Origin: Croceibacterium selenioxidans
Lineage (GTDB): Bacteria > Pseudomonadota > Alphaproteobacteria > Sphingomonadales > Sphingomonadaceae
Length of the DNA: 64,000 bases
Direction of reading: 5' to 3'
NCBI RefSeq assembly: GCF_018599195.1
Contig: NZ_JAHFVK010000002.1
Coordinates: 124,001-188,000 of the forward strand
The notes under the pieces are model-generated. The model searched no databases and was not told where the DNA came from. It saw only the letters and a list, made by a program, of their open reading frames with translations. The position numbers and the translations under genes were made by a program. Of this stretch, positions 8,801 to 20,025 are shown one piece after another; position 1 is the stretch's first letter; each line of letters opens with the position of its first letter.

Positions 8801-10054
8801 CTAAAGAGTGTCGCTAAAGCCTATGCGGCCATGATGGGCTGCGTGCGCATCGAGCATCTGGCGCACGAATTCCCGCTCCTCTGCATCGAGGAATGGGTTC
8901 CAGACGTCGAAAATCAAAATCAGGCGCGGTTCGTCGCTATCGTTCCAGGCTTCATGCTGAATGGTGTCATCAAACGCCCAGGCCTGCCCGGGCACCCACT
9001 CGCGCGTTTCCGCGCCAACGCGAAAGCCGCAGCCCGGCGGAACGATCAACGGCAAGTGCACAGTAGCGCGCGCGTTGCTCACCCCGGTATGAACCGGAAT
9101 ACGCGTCCTGGGTGCAAGAACGGAGAAGAACGCGTTCGGCGTCCGGCCCTGCATATCCGCCAACGGCATCCGATCGAGCAAAGCGATCGTGCGCGGGCAG
9201 CGGGCCGCATTGGCTTCATTGCGCACGCCATGCTTCCAGAAGAAGAAGGCGCTCCATAGCTTGGAATGATCGAGCTCCGCCCACTGGTTGGCCGGAACGC
9301 CTGGCGGATTGTCGACATAGGGTACGAACGCCGGATCGTCCGCATTGGCAGCAACGGCCGTCGCCTCGGCAAGCAGCTCCGGTGTGGCGGCTTCAAGCTC
9401 TTCGAACCACGGCGTCACGGCCCGATCGAAGAAGGGAATGGCCGGCAAACGCGGGATCGAAAGGAACGTCGGTTCGGCAACGTAGACCGGCTGCTCACCT
9501 AGCAGGGCCGCCCTCGCCTCGCTCATCCTGATACTGGGCGCCGGTGCCTCCATCGACCGGCCGAGCGCTTCGTTGTCGCGCGCGACGGCCTCCTCCGCTC
9601 GTGCGATGAGAGGCTGGAAGCGGGGAGAGCCCCGGACATCCTCCGGCGCGGTGTCGAGGAATTGGCGGTAAACGATCGCCGCCTCGCGCGGGCGCCCCAT
9701 GTCTTCCAGGAGTACGGCCTTCTGGAAGATCGCCTGGACGAAATAGGGATCTATGGCGAGAGCGCCGTCCAGCGCGTTCAACGAAGCCAGCTGGTCCCCC
9801 GCGGCCCTCTCCGCCGCCGCGAGATTGAACAGGAGAGCCGGCTGCCCGGGATCGGCAGCATTGGCCCGCCGAAACAGGTCGCGCGCCTCGATCGCCTCTC
9901 CTTTGGCGAGGTGCCAGTTCCCAAGCGCATTAAGCGCTGGACCGTGGCCAGGGTCCTGTTCGAGCAATGCCGTCCACTGCGCCATCGCCGTAGCGACATC
10001 GCCCCGTGCCATGGCCTGCCGCGCCGTCTGTTCGAACTCGCTGATCGATTTCAT
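8801..10054 (-). CDS. TPR protein with C-terminal aspartyl/asparaginyl beta-hydroxylase domain
   Basis: Fusion protein of 417 residues. Residues of roughly 1-140 are tetratricopeptide repeats (for example GHGPALNALGNWHLAKGEA and QPALLFNLAAAERAAGDQ). The C-terminal half matches the aspartyl/asparaginyl beta-hydroxylase fold, a 2-oxoglutarate/Fe(II) dioxygenase: IPVHTGVSNARATVHLPL with the first iron histidine (about 322), ETREWVPGQAWAFDDTIQHE with the second (about 368), and RLILIFDVWNP with the 2-oxoglutarate-binding arginine. There is no signal peptide, so it should be cytoplasmic. It converges on the TonB receptor gene. The hydroxylated target is unknown; the TPR part probably binds a protein partner. 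Confidence 0.88.
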   Translation of the reverse strand: MKSISEFEQTARQAMARGDVATAMAQWTALLEQDPGHGPALNALGNWHLAKGEAIEARDLFRRANAADPGQPALLFNLAAAERAAGDQLASLNALDGALAIDPYFVQAIFQKAVLLEDMGRPREAAIVYRQFLDTAPEDVRGSPRFQPLIARAEEAVARDNEALGRSMEAPAPSIRMSEARAALLGEQPVYVAEPTFLSIPRLPAIPFFDRAVTPWFEELEAATPELLAEATAVAANADDPAFVPYVDNPPGVPANQWAELDHSKLWSAFFFWKHGVRNEANAARCPRTIALLDRMPLADMQGRTPNAFFSVLAPRTRIPVHTGVSNARATVHLPLIVPPGCGFRVGAETREWVPGQAWAFDDTIQHEAWNDSDEPRLILIFDVWNPFLDAEEREFVRQMLDAHAAHHGRIGFSDTL

Positions 10055-10082
10055 GCTTTAGTCGCCATGCCGTCAATCGGGC

Positions 10083-10586
10083 TCACTTGATGCGTTGCAC
10101 CGTCTCCATGCCGGTGACGCCATCGACGTAGACACGATAACCGCTCATCATGCCGCGCTTGATCTCGACAGTCTGCCCCACCCGCAACCGATCGGCGAGA
10201 TTGCGATCAGTGGTGACCTGCCACTCGTGACCGTTGTCGAGCACGAGGAGGGGACCTTTCCGGCCCGGCCGCATCTCCACGATCTTGGCGGTCACGCGCT
10301 CAGGCTCCGTCCGTACCTGGTTTGCCGCGAGGCCGAAGTTCTGTTCCGCTGCGGCTTGCCGTTCCGCTGAGGTCTGGGCTGGAATGGCCGCAGCCGCACT
10401 GGCCGGTGCCGCACTGACCGGAGCGGGGCTGGCAGGAGTCGCGACGGGCACCTCGTCATAACAGGCGAGACGTTGCTCTCGATCGGCAATGGCGCGACAT
10501 TCTTCCACCGTCGGCGCGGCCCAGGCCGCTGCGCCTTGCGTGGCCAAGACGGCCGCTGCTGTTGCCCACATCCACCGCTTGGTCAT
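10083..10586 (-). CDS. Small exported protein of unknown function
   Basis: The 167-residue protein has a clear signal peptide (about residues 1-23, ending AAWAA). A short cysteine motif follows, TVEECRAIADREQRLACYDEV, where two cysteines flank a charged helix. This motif is common at the mature N terminus of small proteobacterial periplasmic proteins. Next come an alanine/proline-rich linker and a C-terminal beta-rich domain (VTAKIVEMRPGRKGPLLVL to RVYVDGVTGMETVQRIK) that may be an OB-like or SH3-like fold. It is 28 bp upstream of the TPR-hydroxylase gene on the same strand. I do not recognise a function. Confidence 0.7.
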   Translation of the reverse strand: MTKRWMWATAAAVLATQGAAAWAAPTVEECRAIADREQRLACYDEVPVATPASPAPVSAAPASAAAAIPAQTSAERQAAAEQNFGLAANQVRTEPERVTAKIVEMRPGRKGPLLVLDNGHEWQVTTDRNLADRLRVGQTVEIKRGMMSGYRVYVDGVTGMETVQRIK

Positions 10587-10694
10587 CGAGAGGCCTCGTC
10601 CCTTGCCGACCGGAGGGCCAGCTTCGAGAGTCAGACTAGTGGCTTCCCCTGCAGTCTCAAGCGCGAAGAGGCCGTTAGCCCCGTGCGATTTGCC

Positions 10695-13274
<2,580 letters not shown>

Positions 13275-13301
13275 GGAAGCCCCTCAAATCCTGTCGAGCC
13301 T

Positions 13302-13330
13302 AAGATGGTTTCGCGGTTGGGCAACGCAAG
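13302..13330 (-). promoter_or_regulatory. Possible heat-shock or housekeeping promoter of clpB
   Basis: Read on the minus strand, CTTGCG (13325-13330) and CATCTT (13302-13307) are separated by 17 nt and lie 28-56 nt before the clpB ATG. The -35-like element fits the CTTG core of alphaproteobacterial sigma-32 promoters. The -10-like element is only a partial match, so this is a suggestion. Confidence 0.35.
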
Positions 13331-13399
13331 AGTGGCTGGTGTCTTAGTGTCCTATTCCAGTGGAAGGCAGGTCAATCTGATACTCCGATAACGAGTTCC

Positions 13400-13876
13400 T
13401 CAGAGTCCGAGTTCCGACAGTCCGGGATGGTCGTCGGGACGGCGACCCAGCGGCCAGTGGAACTTCCGTTCGGCCTCGGTGATCGGCAGGTCATTGATGC
13501 TGGCGATCCGCAGCCGCATCAGGCCGTGCTCGTCGAATTCCCAGTTCTCGTTTCCATACGAGCGGAACCACGAGCCGCTGTCGTCGCGCCATTCATAGGC
13601 GAAACGCACGGCAATACGGTTACCGGTGAAGGCCCAGAGCTCCTTGATCAGCCGGTAATCCAGTTCTCGTGACCACTTACGCTGCAGGAACCCTACGATC
13701 GCCTCACGCCCCTCCAAGAATTCGGCGCGGTTCCGCCACTTGCTGTCCGGAGTATAGGCGAGCGAAACCCGTTCAGGATCGCGCCCGTTCCAGGCGTCCT
13801 CCGCCATGCGCGCCTTCTGCGCGGCAGTTTCGGAGGTGAACGGCGGCAGCGGCGGACGGGGGGTAAACTCGGTCAT
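13400..13876 (-). CDS. NTF2-like fold protein, DUF1348 family
   Basis: The protein has 158 residues from ATG 13876, matching the DUF1348 group of SnoaL/NTF2-like cone-shaped folds. A long N-terminal helix ([20 protein letters not shown]) precedes [20 protein letters not shown] and the curved sheet with [20 protein letters not shown] and [14 protein letters not shown], ending in ASINDLPI. Such proteins are soluble, dimeric and mostly uncharacterised. There is no signal peptide. It stands between clpB and the divergent M16 peptidase gene and has no obvious operon partner. Confidence 0.82.
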   Translation of the reverse strand: MTEFTPRPPLPPFTSETAAQKARMAEDAWNGRDPERVSLAYTPDSKWRNRAEFLEGREAIVGFLQRKWSRELDYRLIKELWAFTGNRIAVRFAYEWRDDSGSWFRSYGNENWEFDEHGLMRLRIASINDLPITEAERKFHWPLGRRPDDHPGLSELGL

Positions 13877-13920
13877 GGTCTCTCCTTCGCTGCAGGAGGG
13901 TTAGGGTAAGCTCACCCGCC

Positions 13921-13964
13921 CTGTCACCCCTCGGAGAATCCTTACCGCAAGCCGGAGGGGACAG
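13921..13964. repeat. Imperfect inverted repeat before the M16 peptidase gene
   Basis: CTGTCACCCCTCGG (13921-13934) can pair with CCGGAGGGGACAG (13952-13964) with one bulged base and a 17-nt loop. It lies 76 bp upstream of the peptidase ATG and 45 bp upstream of the divergent DUF1348 gene start. It could be a leader hairpin or a REP-type remnant. Confidence 0.5.
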
Positions 13965-14039
13965 GCGAACCGCAAACACCGTTCGACCAACTGCGATTCC
14001 GCTGCTGGCGCCCCGTTCGCAGCGTGCTATCCATCGCGC

Positions 14040-16886
14040 ATGAAGCCACTCTACCGTCTGCTCACCCTTCCCCTCGCCGTTTCGCTCGCCATCACCGGTC
14101 CTGCCGGTGCACAGGCCCCGGCGGCCACGCCAGCAGCGCCGCTGTCGCAGCTCGTAGCGGAGGTGGACATTCCCTTTGAGACCTTCACCCTGCCAAACGG
14201 GCTGACGACGATCGTCCACACCGATCGCAAGAGCCCCGTGGTCGGCGTGACGATCTACTACCGCGTCGGCTCCAAGAACGAGCCGCGTGGCCGCACCGGC
14301 TTTGCCCACCTGTTCGAACACCTGATGTTTGGCGGCAGCGAAAACGTCGACAACTTCGACGTTCCGCTGGAGGCCGCAGGCTCCACCAGCACCAACGGCT
14401 CTACCTGGTACGACCGCACCAACTACGTCGAGATCGTGCCGACCGGCGCGCTCGACCTGGCGCTGTTCATGGAAAGCGACCGCATGGGGCACTTGCTGGG
14501 CGCGGTGACGCAGGACAAGCTCGATAAGCAGCGCGGCGTAGTGCAGAACGAGAAGCGCCAGGGCGACAACCAGCCCTACGGCCTGGTCGACTACAAGATC
14601 GGCGACGCGCTGTTCCCGGTCGGCCACCCCTATCGCCATTCGACGATCGGCTCGATGGCCGATCTCGATGCGGCGAGCCTGACCGACGTGCGCCAGTGGT
14701 TCACCGACAACTACGCGCCGAACAACGTGGTGCTGGTCCTGGCCGGCGACATCGATGCCGCTACCGCAAAGCCGATGGTCGAACGCTGGTTCGGCGATAT
14801 TCCGCGCGGCCCCGAGATTCACTCGGTGGCAGCCGAGCCCGTGGCCCTGGCCGCCCCGGTGCGGGAGGAAATGGCGGATCAGATTCCCGTCACGCGCCTT
14901 TATCGCACCTGGACCGGACCTTCATGGACCGATCCCGATGCGGTGCCGCTCGCGGTCGGCCTTCACGTCCTCGGGGGCCTGGCTAGCTCGCGGCTCGACA
15001 ACGTGCTGGTGCGTGGCGAGCAGTTGGCGGTTAGCGTGAGCGCCGGAGCCCAGCAGTTCGAGAAGTTGAGCTTCCTGCAGGCGACGATGGACATCAAGCC
15101 GGGCGTCGATCCCGCGAAGGCCGAGGCGCGCTTCGACCAGGTGATTGCCGAACTGCTGGCGCAAGGTCCAACTGAGGACGAGCTCAAGCGCGCCGCGACC
15201 CAGCTTGTCTCCTCGCAGATCGGCCTGCTCGAACAAGTCGGCGGTTTTTCCGGCAAGGGCGCGACGCTGGCCGAGGGCCTGATCTACGCAGGCGATCCGG
15301 CGAACTATAAGAAGGAACTGGCCGAGCTCGCCGCCCTAACTCCCGCTCAGGTCCAGGCCGCCCTCCAGCGCTGGTTGTCGCGCCCGGCCTACACCCTGTC
15401 GGTCGTGCCGGGTGACCGGACCGAGGACGGCGCGCTTATGGGCGGCTGGGGTGACGAAGGCACCGTGGCTCCGCCCGCCCCAGACGCCAAGGCTCCCGCC
15501 CCGGCGCTGACCGAAGGACCTAAGCGCGACTATCCGCCGGTCGCTCCGGTCGCAGCGCTGACTTTCCCGCAAGTCGAGCACGCCCGCCTCTCCAATGGCA
15601 TCGAGGTGACTCTCGCTCGCCGGACGGCCATTCCCAAGGTCTCGCTCGCCATGTCTTTCGACGCCGGTGAGGCCGCGGACGGCGGCTCCCGTGCGGGCAC
15701 GCAGACGCTGATGATGGAGCTGCTCAAGGAAGGCACCAAGACGCGTAGCGCGCTCGATATCGCGGTCGCCCAGGAACGGCTCGGCGCCTCGATCGGCACC
15801 GGTGCTTCGACCGATGACAGCACGGTGTCGCTTACCGCCCTGACGGCGAACCTCGTGCCTTCGCTCGAACTCATGGCCGACATCGTCCGCAACCCGGCGT
15901 TCGAACCGGCCGAAGTAGCGCGCGTGAAGGACCAGCGCCTGGCAGAGATCGCGCAGGAGCAGGCCGATCCCTCAGGCCTGGCACAACGCGCGCTCGGGCC
16001 GCTGATCTACGGCGACGCGCATCCGTACGGATCGGTCGGGGGCACGGGCAAGGTCTCGGTCATCGAAGCCCTGACCCCCGCGGACCTCCGGGCGGAACAC
16101 GACAAATGGCTGCGACCCGACGCCGCGCGCATCACTGTCGTTGGTGATGTGACGATGGCGGAGCTGATGCCGGCACTCGAAACGGCATTCGGCGACTGGA
16201 AGGCTCCCGCGGCCGCCAAGCCGGTCAAGAACCTCGCCGCCCCCACTCCGGCACCCCAGCGCAAGCTTGTCGTAATCGACCGGCCCAACTCGCCGCAATC
16301 GGTCCTGCTCCTTGCCCGCGTGCTGCCGCTCGAAGGGACGCAGCAGGGCATGGAGGCGCTCGACCTTGCCAACGAAGTGATCGGCGACGGCTTCCTCTCG
16401 CGCCTCAACATGAACCTTCGCGAGGAGAAGAGCTGGACTTACGGCATTCGCAGCGGGATCAGCGGCGTGACGGGTCCGGTGGCGTTGACAGTATACACCC
16501 CCGTGCAGTCCGATCGTACCGCGGATTCAATCCGTCTGATCCTCGATGACATGGCCGCCTTCGCCACCAGCAAGGGTGTCGACCAGACGGAACTCCAGCG
16601 CGTAACCGAAGGCAACGTGCGCGGTCTTCCGAACCGTTACCAGACCAATAGCCAGGTCCTGAACGCGCTGCTCGCCAACCAGCAGTTCGGTCGCCCGGAC
16701 GACTATCAGGCGCGCCTGCCGGACATCTACCGGGCCATCGACGCTGGGAAAATCGATGGCGCCGCTCGGCAATATCTCTCGCCTGACGATCTGGTGGTCA
16801 TCGTGGTCGGTGACCGCGACCAGATCGACAGCCAGCTGGCCGGGTTGGGCCTGCCGATCGAATACCTGAAGGCGGAGGACCTCTAG
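14040..16886 (+). CDS. Two-domain M16 zinc metallopeptidase, exported
   Basis: Periplasmic or envelope peptidase of the pitrilysin family (M16B, PqqL/YmxG-like), 948 residues. A signal peptide ends near residue 24 (GPAGAQA). The inverted zinc site HLFEH is at residues 90-94 in the first M16 domain, and the downstream glutamate lies in the QNEKRQGDNQPYG region. The second domain begins around residue 510 (EHARLSNGIEVTLARR) and lacks HxxEH, as expected of the inactive partner half. The protein probably degrades small peptides. Its stop overlaps the stop of convergent trmL in the shared tetramer CTAG (16883-16886). Confidence 0.92.
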   Translation: MKPLYRLLTLPLAVSLAITGPAGAQAPAATPAAPLSQLVAEVDIPFETFTLPNGLTTIVHTDRKSPVVGVTIYYRVGSKNEPRGRTGFAHLFEHLMFGGSENVDNFDVPLEAAGSTSTNGSTWYDRTNYVEIVPTGALDLALFMESDRMGHLLGAVTQDKLDKQRGVVQNEKRQGDNQPYGLVDYKIGDALFPVGHPYRHSTIGSMADLDAASLTDVRQWFTDNYAPNNVVLVLAGDIDAATAKPMVERWFGDIPRGPEIHSVAAEPVALAAPVREEMADQIPVTRLYRTWTGPSWTDPDAVPLAVGLHVLGGLASSRLDNVLVRGEQLAVSVSAGAQQFEKLSFLQATMDIKPGVDPAKAEARFDQVIAELLAQGPTEDELKRAATQLVSSQIGLLEQVGGFSGKGATLAEGLIYAGDPANYKKELAELAALTPAQVQAALQRWLSRPAYTLSVVPGDRTEDGALMGGWGDEGTVAPPAPDAKAPAPALTEGPKRDYPPVAPVAALTFPQVEHARLSNGIEVTLARRTAIPKVSLAMSFDAGEAADGGSRAGTQTLMMELLKEGTKTRSALDIAVAQERLGASIGTGASTDDSTVSLTALTANLVPSLELMADIVRNPAFEPAEVARVKDQRLAEIAQEQADPSGLAQRALGPLIYGDAHPYGSVGGTGKVSVIEALTPADLRAEHDKWLRPDAARITVVGDVTMAELMPALETAFGDWKAPAAAKPVKNLAAPTPAPQRKLVVIDRPNSPQSVLLLARVLPLEGTQQGMEALDLANEVIGDGFLSRLNMNLREEKSWTYGIRSGISGVTGPVALTVYTPVQSDRTADSIRLILDDMAAFATSKGVDQTELQRVTEGNVRGLPNRYQTNSQVLNALLANQQFGRPDDYQARLPDIYRAIDAGKIDGAARQYLSPDDLVVIVVGDRDQIDSQLAGLGLPIEYLKAEDL

Positions 16887-17341
16887 AGCCTTCCGCGAAG
16901 CGCCTGATAGGCCGCCACCGCCACGGTGTTGGACAGATTGAGCGAGCGGATGTGCGGCGAGCGCATGGGCAGGCGGAACAGACGATCCGCCAGCGGCTCA
17001 GCGATCGTGTCAGGCAAACCCTTCGTTTCGCGTCCGAATACCAGATAGGCGTCTTCGGGGTACTCCGGTTCCTGGAACGAGCGCGCCCCGTATTCCTCGA
17101 ACAAGAACAGCTGGTCGCGGCGCGGCGCGCGCTCGGTGACGAACTCATCCCAGCTTGCGAATTGGGTCAGGCGGACGTGCTGCCAGTAGTCGAGCCCGGA
17201 GCGGCGCACCGACTTGTCGGTGATTTCGAAGCCCAGCGGGTGGATCAGCACAAGCTCAAGATCGAGCGCCACGCATGTCCGGCCGACGGCACCGGTATTA
17301 TGGGGAATCTCGGGTTGGACGAGGACGATGGAAAGCGACAT
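16883..17341 (-). CDS. trmL: tRNA (cytidine/uridine(34)-2'-O)-methyltransferase TrmL
   Basis: SPOUT-class methyltransferase that 2'-O-methylates the wobble base of tRNA-Leu isoacceptors, using S-adenosylmethionine. The protein has 152 residues, the usual TrmL size. It begins MSLSIVLVQPEIPHNTGAVG; the N-T-G motif 1 and the C-terminal trefoil-knot motifs LVFGRETKGLP and IRSLNLSNTVAVAAYQ are intact. It converges with the M16 gene, sharing CTAG at the two stops. A repeat-containing gap lies upstream. Confidence 0.93.
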   Translation of the reverse strand: MSLSIVLVQPEIPHNTGAVGRTCVALDLELVLIHPLGFEITDKSVRRSGLDYWQHVRLTQFASWDEFVTERAPRRDQLFLFEEYGARSFQEPEYPEDAYLVFGRETKGLPDTIAEPLADRLFRLPMRSPHIRSLNLSNTVAVAAYQALRGRL

Positions 17342-17398
17342 CCGCTCCCTCTGCTCCGGCGTTGGCCGCCTGGCTAGGGGGCTCGTGCTGGAACGGAT

Positions 17399-17474
17399 CC
17401 TTCGACAAGCTCAGGATAATCGGGGATAGGAGCAACGCCACACTCTCCCCCGTTCGTGGTGAGCGTGTCGAACC
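17399..17474. repeat. REP-like inverted repeat element
   Basis: TTCGACAAGCTCA (17401-17413) and TGAGCGTGTCGAA (17460-17472) are inverted copies agreeing at 12 of 13 positions, 46 nt apart, in the trmL/ybaY gap. Sequences of the type CCTTCGACAAGCTCAGG paired with GTGGTGAGC..GTCGAACCA are familiar as dispersed intergenic repeats in sphingomonad genomes. No gene is seen in the gap. Confidence 0.7.
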
Positions 17475-17542
17475 ATCGAAATTCAGGGAACGCTCGCAAT
17501 GAAAGTCTGTTCATCCGGTATTGGTTAAGAGGAGGGCACCGG

Positions 17543-17962
17543 ATGCGTCGCAGCTATTCAGCCATGTTACTGGCCCTCGGCCTCGCCGCCTGTTCGACTC
17601 CTTCGGACGGTGGCGGTGGTTCGGCCGCAAATCATGTGACGCTGCAAGGCACGGTCGCCTACCGCGAACGCATCGCCCTGATCCCTGATGCGGTGGTCAC
17701 GGTGCAGATCCGCGATGTCAGCCTGCAAGACGCTCCTTCGGTCACCATCGCTTCGACCGAGTTCAAGTCCGAAGGGCGCCAGGTGCCGATCCCGTTCTCG
17801 CTGAAATACGATCCCGCGAAGATCGAGCCGAGGCGTACCTACTCCGTCTTTGCGCGCATCGATGACGCGGCGGGCCGAATGCTGTGGATCACCGATACCC
17901 ACAACCCGCTGCCGCCGCCGGGACAGTCGATCGCACTCAACCTGGTGAGCGCAAACCGATAG
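17543..17962 (+). CDS. YbaY-family lipoprotein
   Basis: A lipoprotein of 139 residues from ATG 17543. The signal sequence MRRSYSAMLLALGLAAC carries a lipobox LAAC with cysteine 17, followed by a glycine/serine linker. The rest fits the YbaY/type III secretion-lipoprotein chaperone-like beta fold: VTLQGTVAYRERIALIPDAV, then TVQIRDVSLQDAPSVTIAS and the PFSLKYDPAKIEPRRTYSVF stretch. In-frame codons upstream to 17456 run into the repeat element and are not used. The role is unknown; family members are envelope proteins, sometimes with a chaperone-like role. The 3' end faces gatB. Confidence 0.85.
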   Translation: MRRSYSAMLLALGLAACSTPSDGGGGSAANHVTLQGTVAYRERIALIPDAVVTVQIRDVSLQDAPSVTIASTEFKSEGRQVPIPFSLKYDPAKIEPRRTYSVFARIDDAAGRMLWITDTHNPLPPPGQSIALNLVSANR

Positions 17963-17970
17963 GCTGAGGC

Positions 17971-19473
17971 CTACCCCAGCTTCGCCTTCAGCACTTCGTT
18001 GACGACCTGCGGGTTGCCCTTGCCCTGCATCGCCTTCATCGTCTGGCCGACGAAGAAGCCGAACAGCGCTTCCTTGCCCGCCTTGTACTGTTCGACCTTG
18101 TCGGCGTTATCGGCCAGGATCTTGTCGACCGCGGCCTCGATCGCGCCGCTGTCGCTTTCCTGCTTGAGCCCTTCGCGCTCGACGATCGCGGCGGCGCCAT
18201 CGCCCGTCTCGAGCATCTTCTCGAGGACCTGCTTGGCGATCGAGCCCGAGATCGTGCCCTTGCCAATCAGCGCCAGCAGCTCGGCCGCCTGGGCGTGGCC
18301 GACGGGACTGTCCTCCAGTTCGTGACCGGCCTTGTTGAGCGCCCCGAAGAACTCCGAGATCAGCCAGTTCGCCGCCTGCTTGGCGACATCGGCGGGCTGC
18401 TTGCCCTGTGCGGTGGCCGTCTCCAGCAGCAGAGCCTCGAACCAGCGAGCGGTCTCCACCTCAGCGGTCAGCACTTGCGCATTGTAGGCGCTCAGGCCCA
18501 GGTCCTCCACATAACGGCGACGCTTGGCGTCCGGCAGCTCAGGCAGGCTCTCGCGGCATTCGTCGAGGAACGCGTCGTCCAGCTCCAGCGGCAGCAGGTC
18601 GGGATCTGGGAAATAGCGGTAATCGTGCGCGTCTTCCTTGCTTCGCATTGAACGGGTCGTGCCGGTGCTCGGATCGAACAGCCGAGTTTCCTGCACCACC
18701 TTGCCGCCGTCTTCGATCAGGTCGACCTGACGCCGTGCCTCGTGCTCGATCGTCTGCATGACGAAGCGCACCGAGTTGACGTTCTTGGTCTCTGTCCGCG
18801 TGCCGAATTCGTCGCCCGGCTTGCGGACCGAAACGTTCACGTCGGCGCGCATGGAGCCTTCCTCCATATTGCCGTCGCAGCTGCCGACATAACGCAGGAT
18901 CGAACGCAGCTTGCGGACATAGGCCCCGGCCTCTGCCGGTGACCGCATGTCGGGGCGGCTGACGATCTCCATCAGCGCCACGCCCGAGCGGTTGAGGTCC
19001 ACATAGGACATCGTCGGGTGCTGGTCGTGCATCAGCTTGCCCGCGTCCTGCTCGACATGGATGCGTTCGATGCCGATGCGCTTGTCGGCCGGGATGCCGG
19101 CCTTTTCGTCAGCTTCGACCACCAGCGATCCTTCGCCCACCAGCGGATGGTAGAGCTGGCTGATCTGGTAGCCCTGCGGAAGATCGGCGTAGAAGTAGTT
19201 CTTGCGGTCGAACCGGCTCCACTTGTTGATCTGGGCATCGATGGCCATGCCGGTACGAACCGCCTGGCGGATGCATTCCCGGTTCGGCACCGGCAACATG
19301 CCCGGCATCGCCGCGTCGACCAGGCTGACCTGCGCGTTCGGCTCTGCCCCGAAGGCGGTAGCCGCGCCCGAGAACAGCTTGGCCTTGCTGGTAACCTGGG
19401 CGTGCACCTCGAGGCCGATCACGACCTCCCAATCACCGGTGGCGCCACGAATGCGATAAGTGGATTCAGTCAT
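17971..19473 (-). CDS. gatB: Asp-tRNA(Asn)/Glu-tRNA(Gln) amidotransferase subunit B
   Basis: GatB activates the mischarged glutamyl- or aspartyl-tRNA by phosphorylation and transfers ammonia from GatA, giving Gln-tRNA or Asn-tRNA. 500 residues from ATG 19473; a TTG two codons earlier is possible. The N-terminal cradle domain starts [20 protein letters not shown], with [14 protein letters not shown] and [13 protein letters not shown] in order. The C-terminal helical and YqeY-like tail domain ends [16 protein letters not shown]. gatC and gatA lie about 2-4 kb away on the same strand and are not adjacent, so the operon is split. Confidence 0.96.
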   Translation of the reverse strand: MTESTYRIRGATGDWEVVIGLEVHAQVTSKAKLFSGAATAFGAEPNAQVSLVDAAMPGMLPVPNRECIRQAVRTGMAIDAQINKWSRFDRKNYFYADLPQGYQISQLYHPLVGEGSLVVEADEKAGIPADKRIGIERIHVEQDAGKLMHDQHPTMSYVDLNRSGVALMEIVSRPDMRSPAEAGAYVRKLRSILRYVGSCDGNMEEGSMRADVNVSVRKPGDEFGTRTETKNVNSVRFVMQTIEHEARRQVDLIEDGGKVVQETRLFDPSTGTTRSMRSKEDAHDYRYFPDPDLLPLELDDAFLDECRESLPELPDAKRRRYVEDLGLSAYNAQVLTAEVETARWFEALLLETATAQGKQPADVAKQAANWLISEFFGALNKAGHELEDSPVGHAQAAELLALIGKGTISGSIAKQVLEKMLETGDGAAAIVEREGLKQESDSGAIEAAVDKILADNADKVEQYKAGKEALFGFFVGQTMKAMQGKGNPQVVNEVLKAKLG

Positions 19474-19592
19474 GCCCAAGCCGATAATGCGCCATTCCCA
19501 AGTAGGAAAGCGTTAGATGCATCCTGCGGTCGATGGCTTGCAGCCGGCACCCGCTGCGCTAGGTTGCCGGCCACAAGACAGGGGGACAGCCA

Positions 19593-20021
19593 ATGATCGG
19601 AATGGCAATCCTGCAGCCGGTAGTAGCGCTGGCAGCTTGGACCATGGTGATGTGGTTCTGGATGTACGCGACACGCATACCCGCGCTCATGGCTTCGAAG
19701 GTCGATCCCGACGAACTCGTGCGCGATCCGAACAAGTCGCTCGACGCCGTACTGCCGGCGCAAGTGCAATGGAAAGCGCATAACTACAACCACCTGCATG
19801 AAGCGCCGACGGTATTCTATGCGGTGGCGATAGTGCTGGCGATGGTCGGGGCAGGCGATGGGCTGAACGCCCTCCTCGGGTGGGCGTACGTGGCCTTGCG
19901 GGTAGTGCACTCGCTGGTGCAGGCGACGGTCAACAAGGTGACCGTGCGCTTCGTGATCTTCGTGCTGTCGAGCCTCGTTCTCGTGGCCCTGATCGTGCAC
20001 GCGGCGATGGTCGTGTTCTAG
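19593..20021 (+). CDS. MAPEG-family membrane protein
   Basis: The protein has 142 residues and four predicted membrane helices (about 5-25, 63-85, 87-105, 115-140). It matches the MAPEG superfamily (membrane-associated proteins in eicosanoid and glutathione metabolism), with the conserved HNYNHLHEAPTVFYAVA segment between helices 1 and 2 and AYVALRVVHSLVQ later. Bacterial members can be glutathione transferases or peroxidases, but the activity here is not determined. It sits alone on the plus strand between gatB and the acyltransferase gene. Confidence 0.85.
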   Translation: MIGMAILQPVVALAAWTMVMWFWMYATRIPALMASKVDPDELVRDPNKSLDAVLPAQVQWKAHNYNHLHEAPTVFYAVAIVLAMVGAGDGLNALLGWAYVALRVVHSLVQATVNKVTVRFVIFVLSSLVLVALIVHAAMVVF

Positions 20022-20025
20022 CCGC

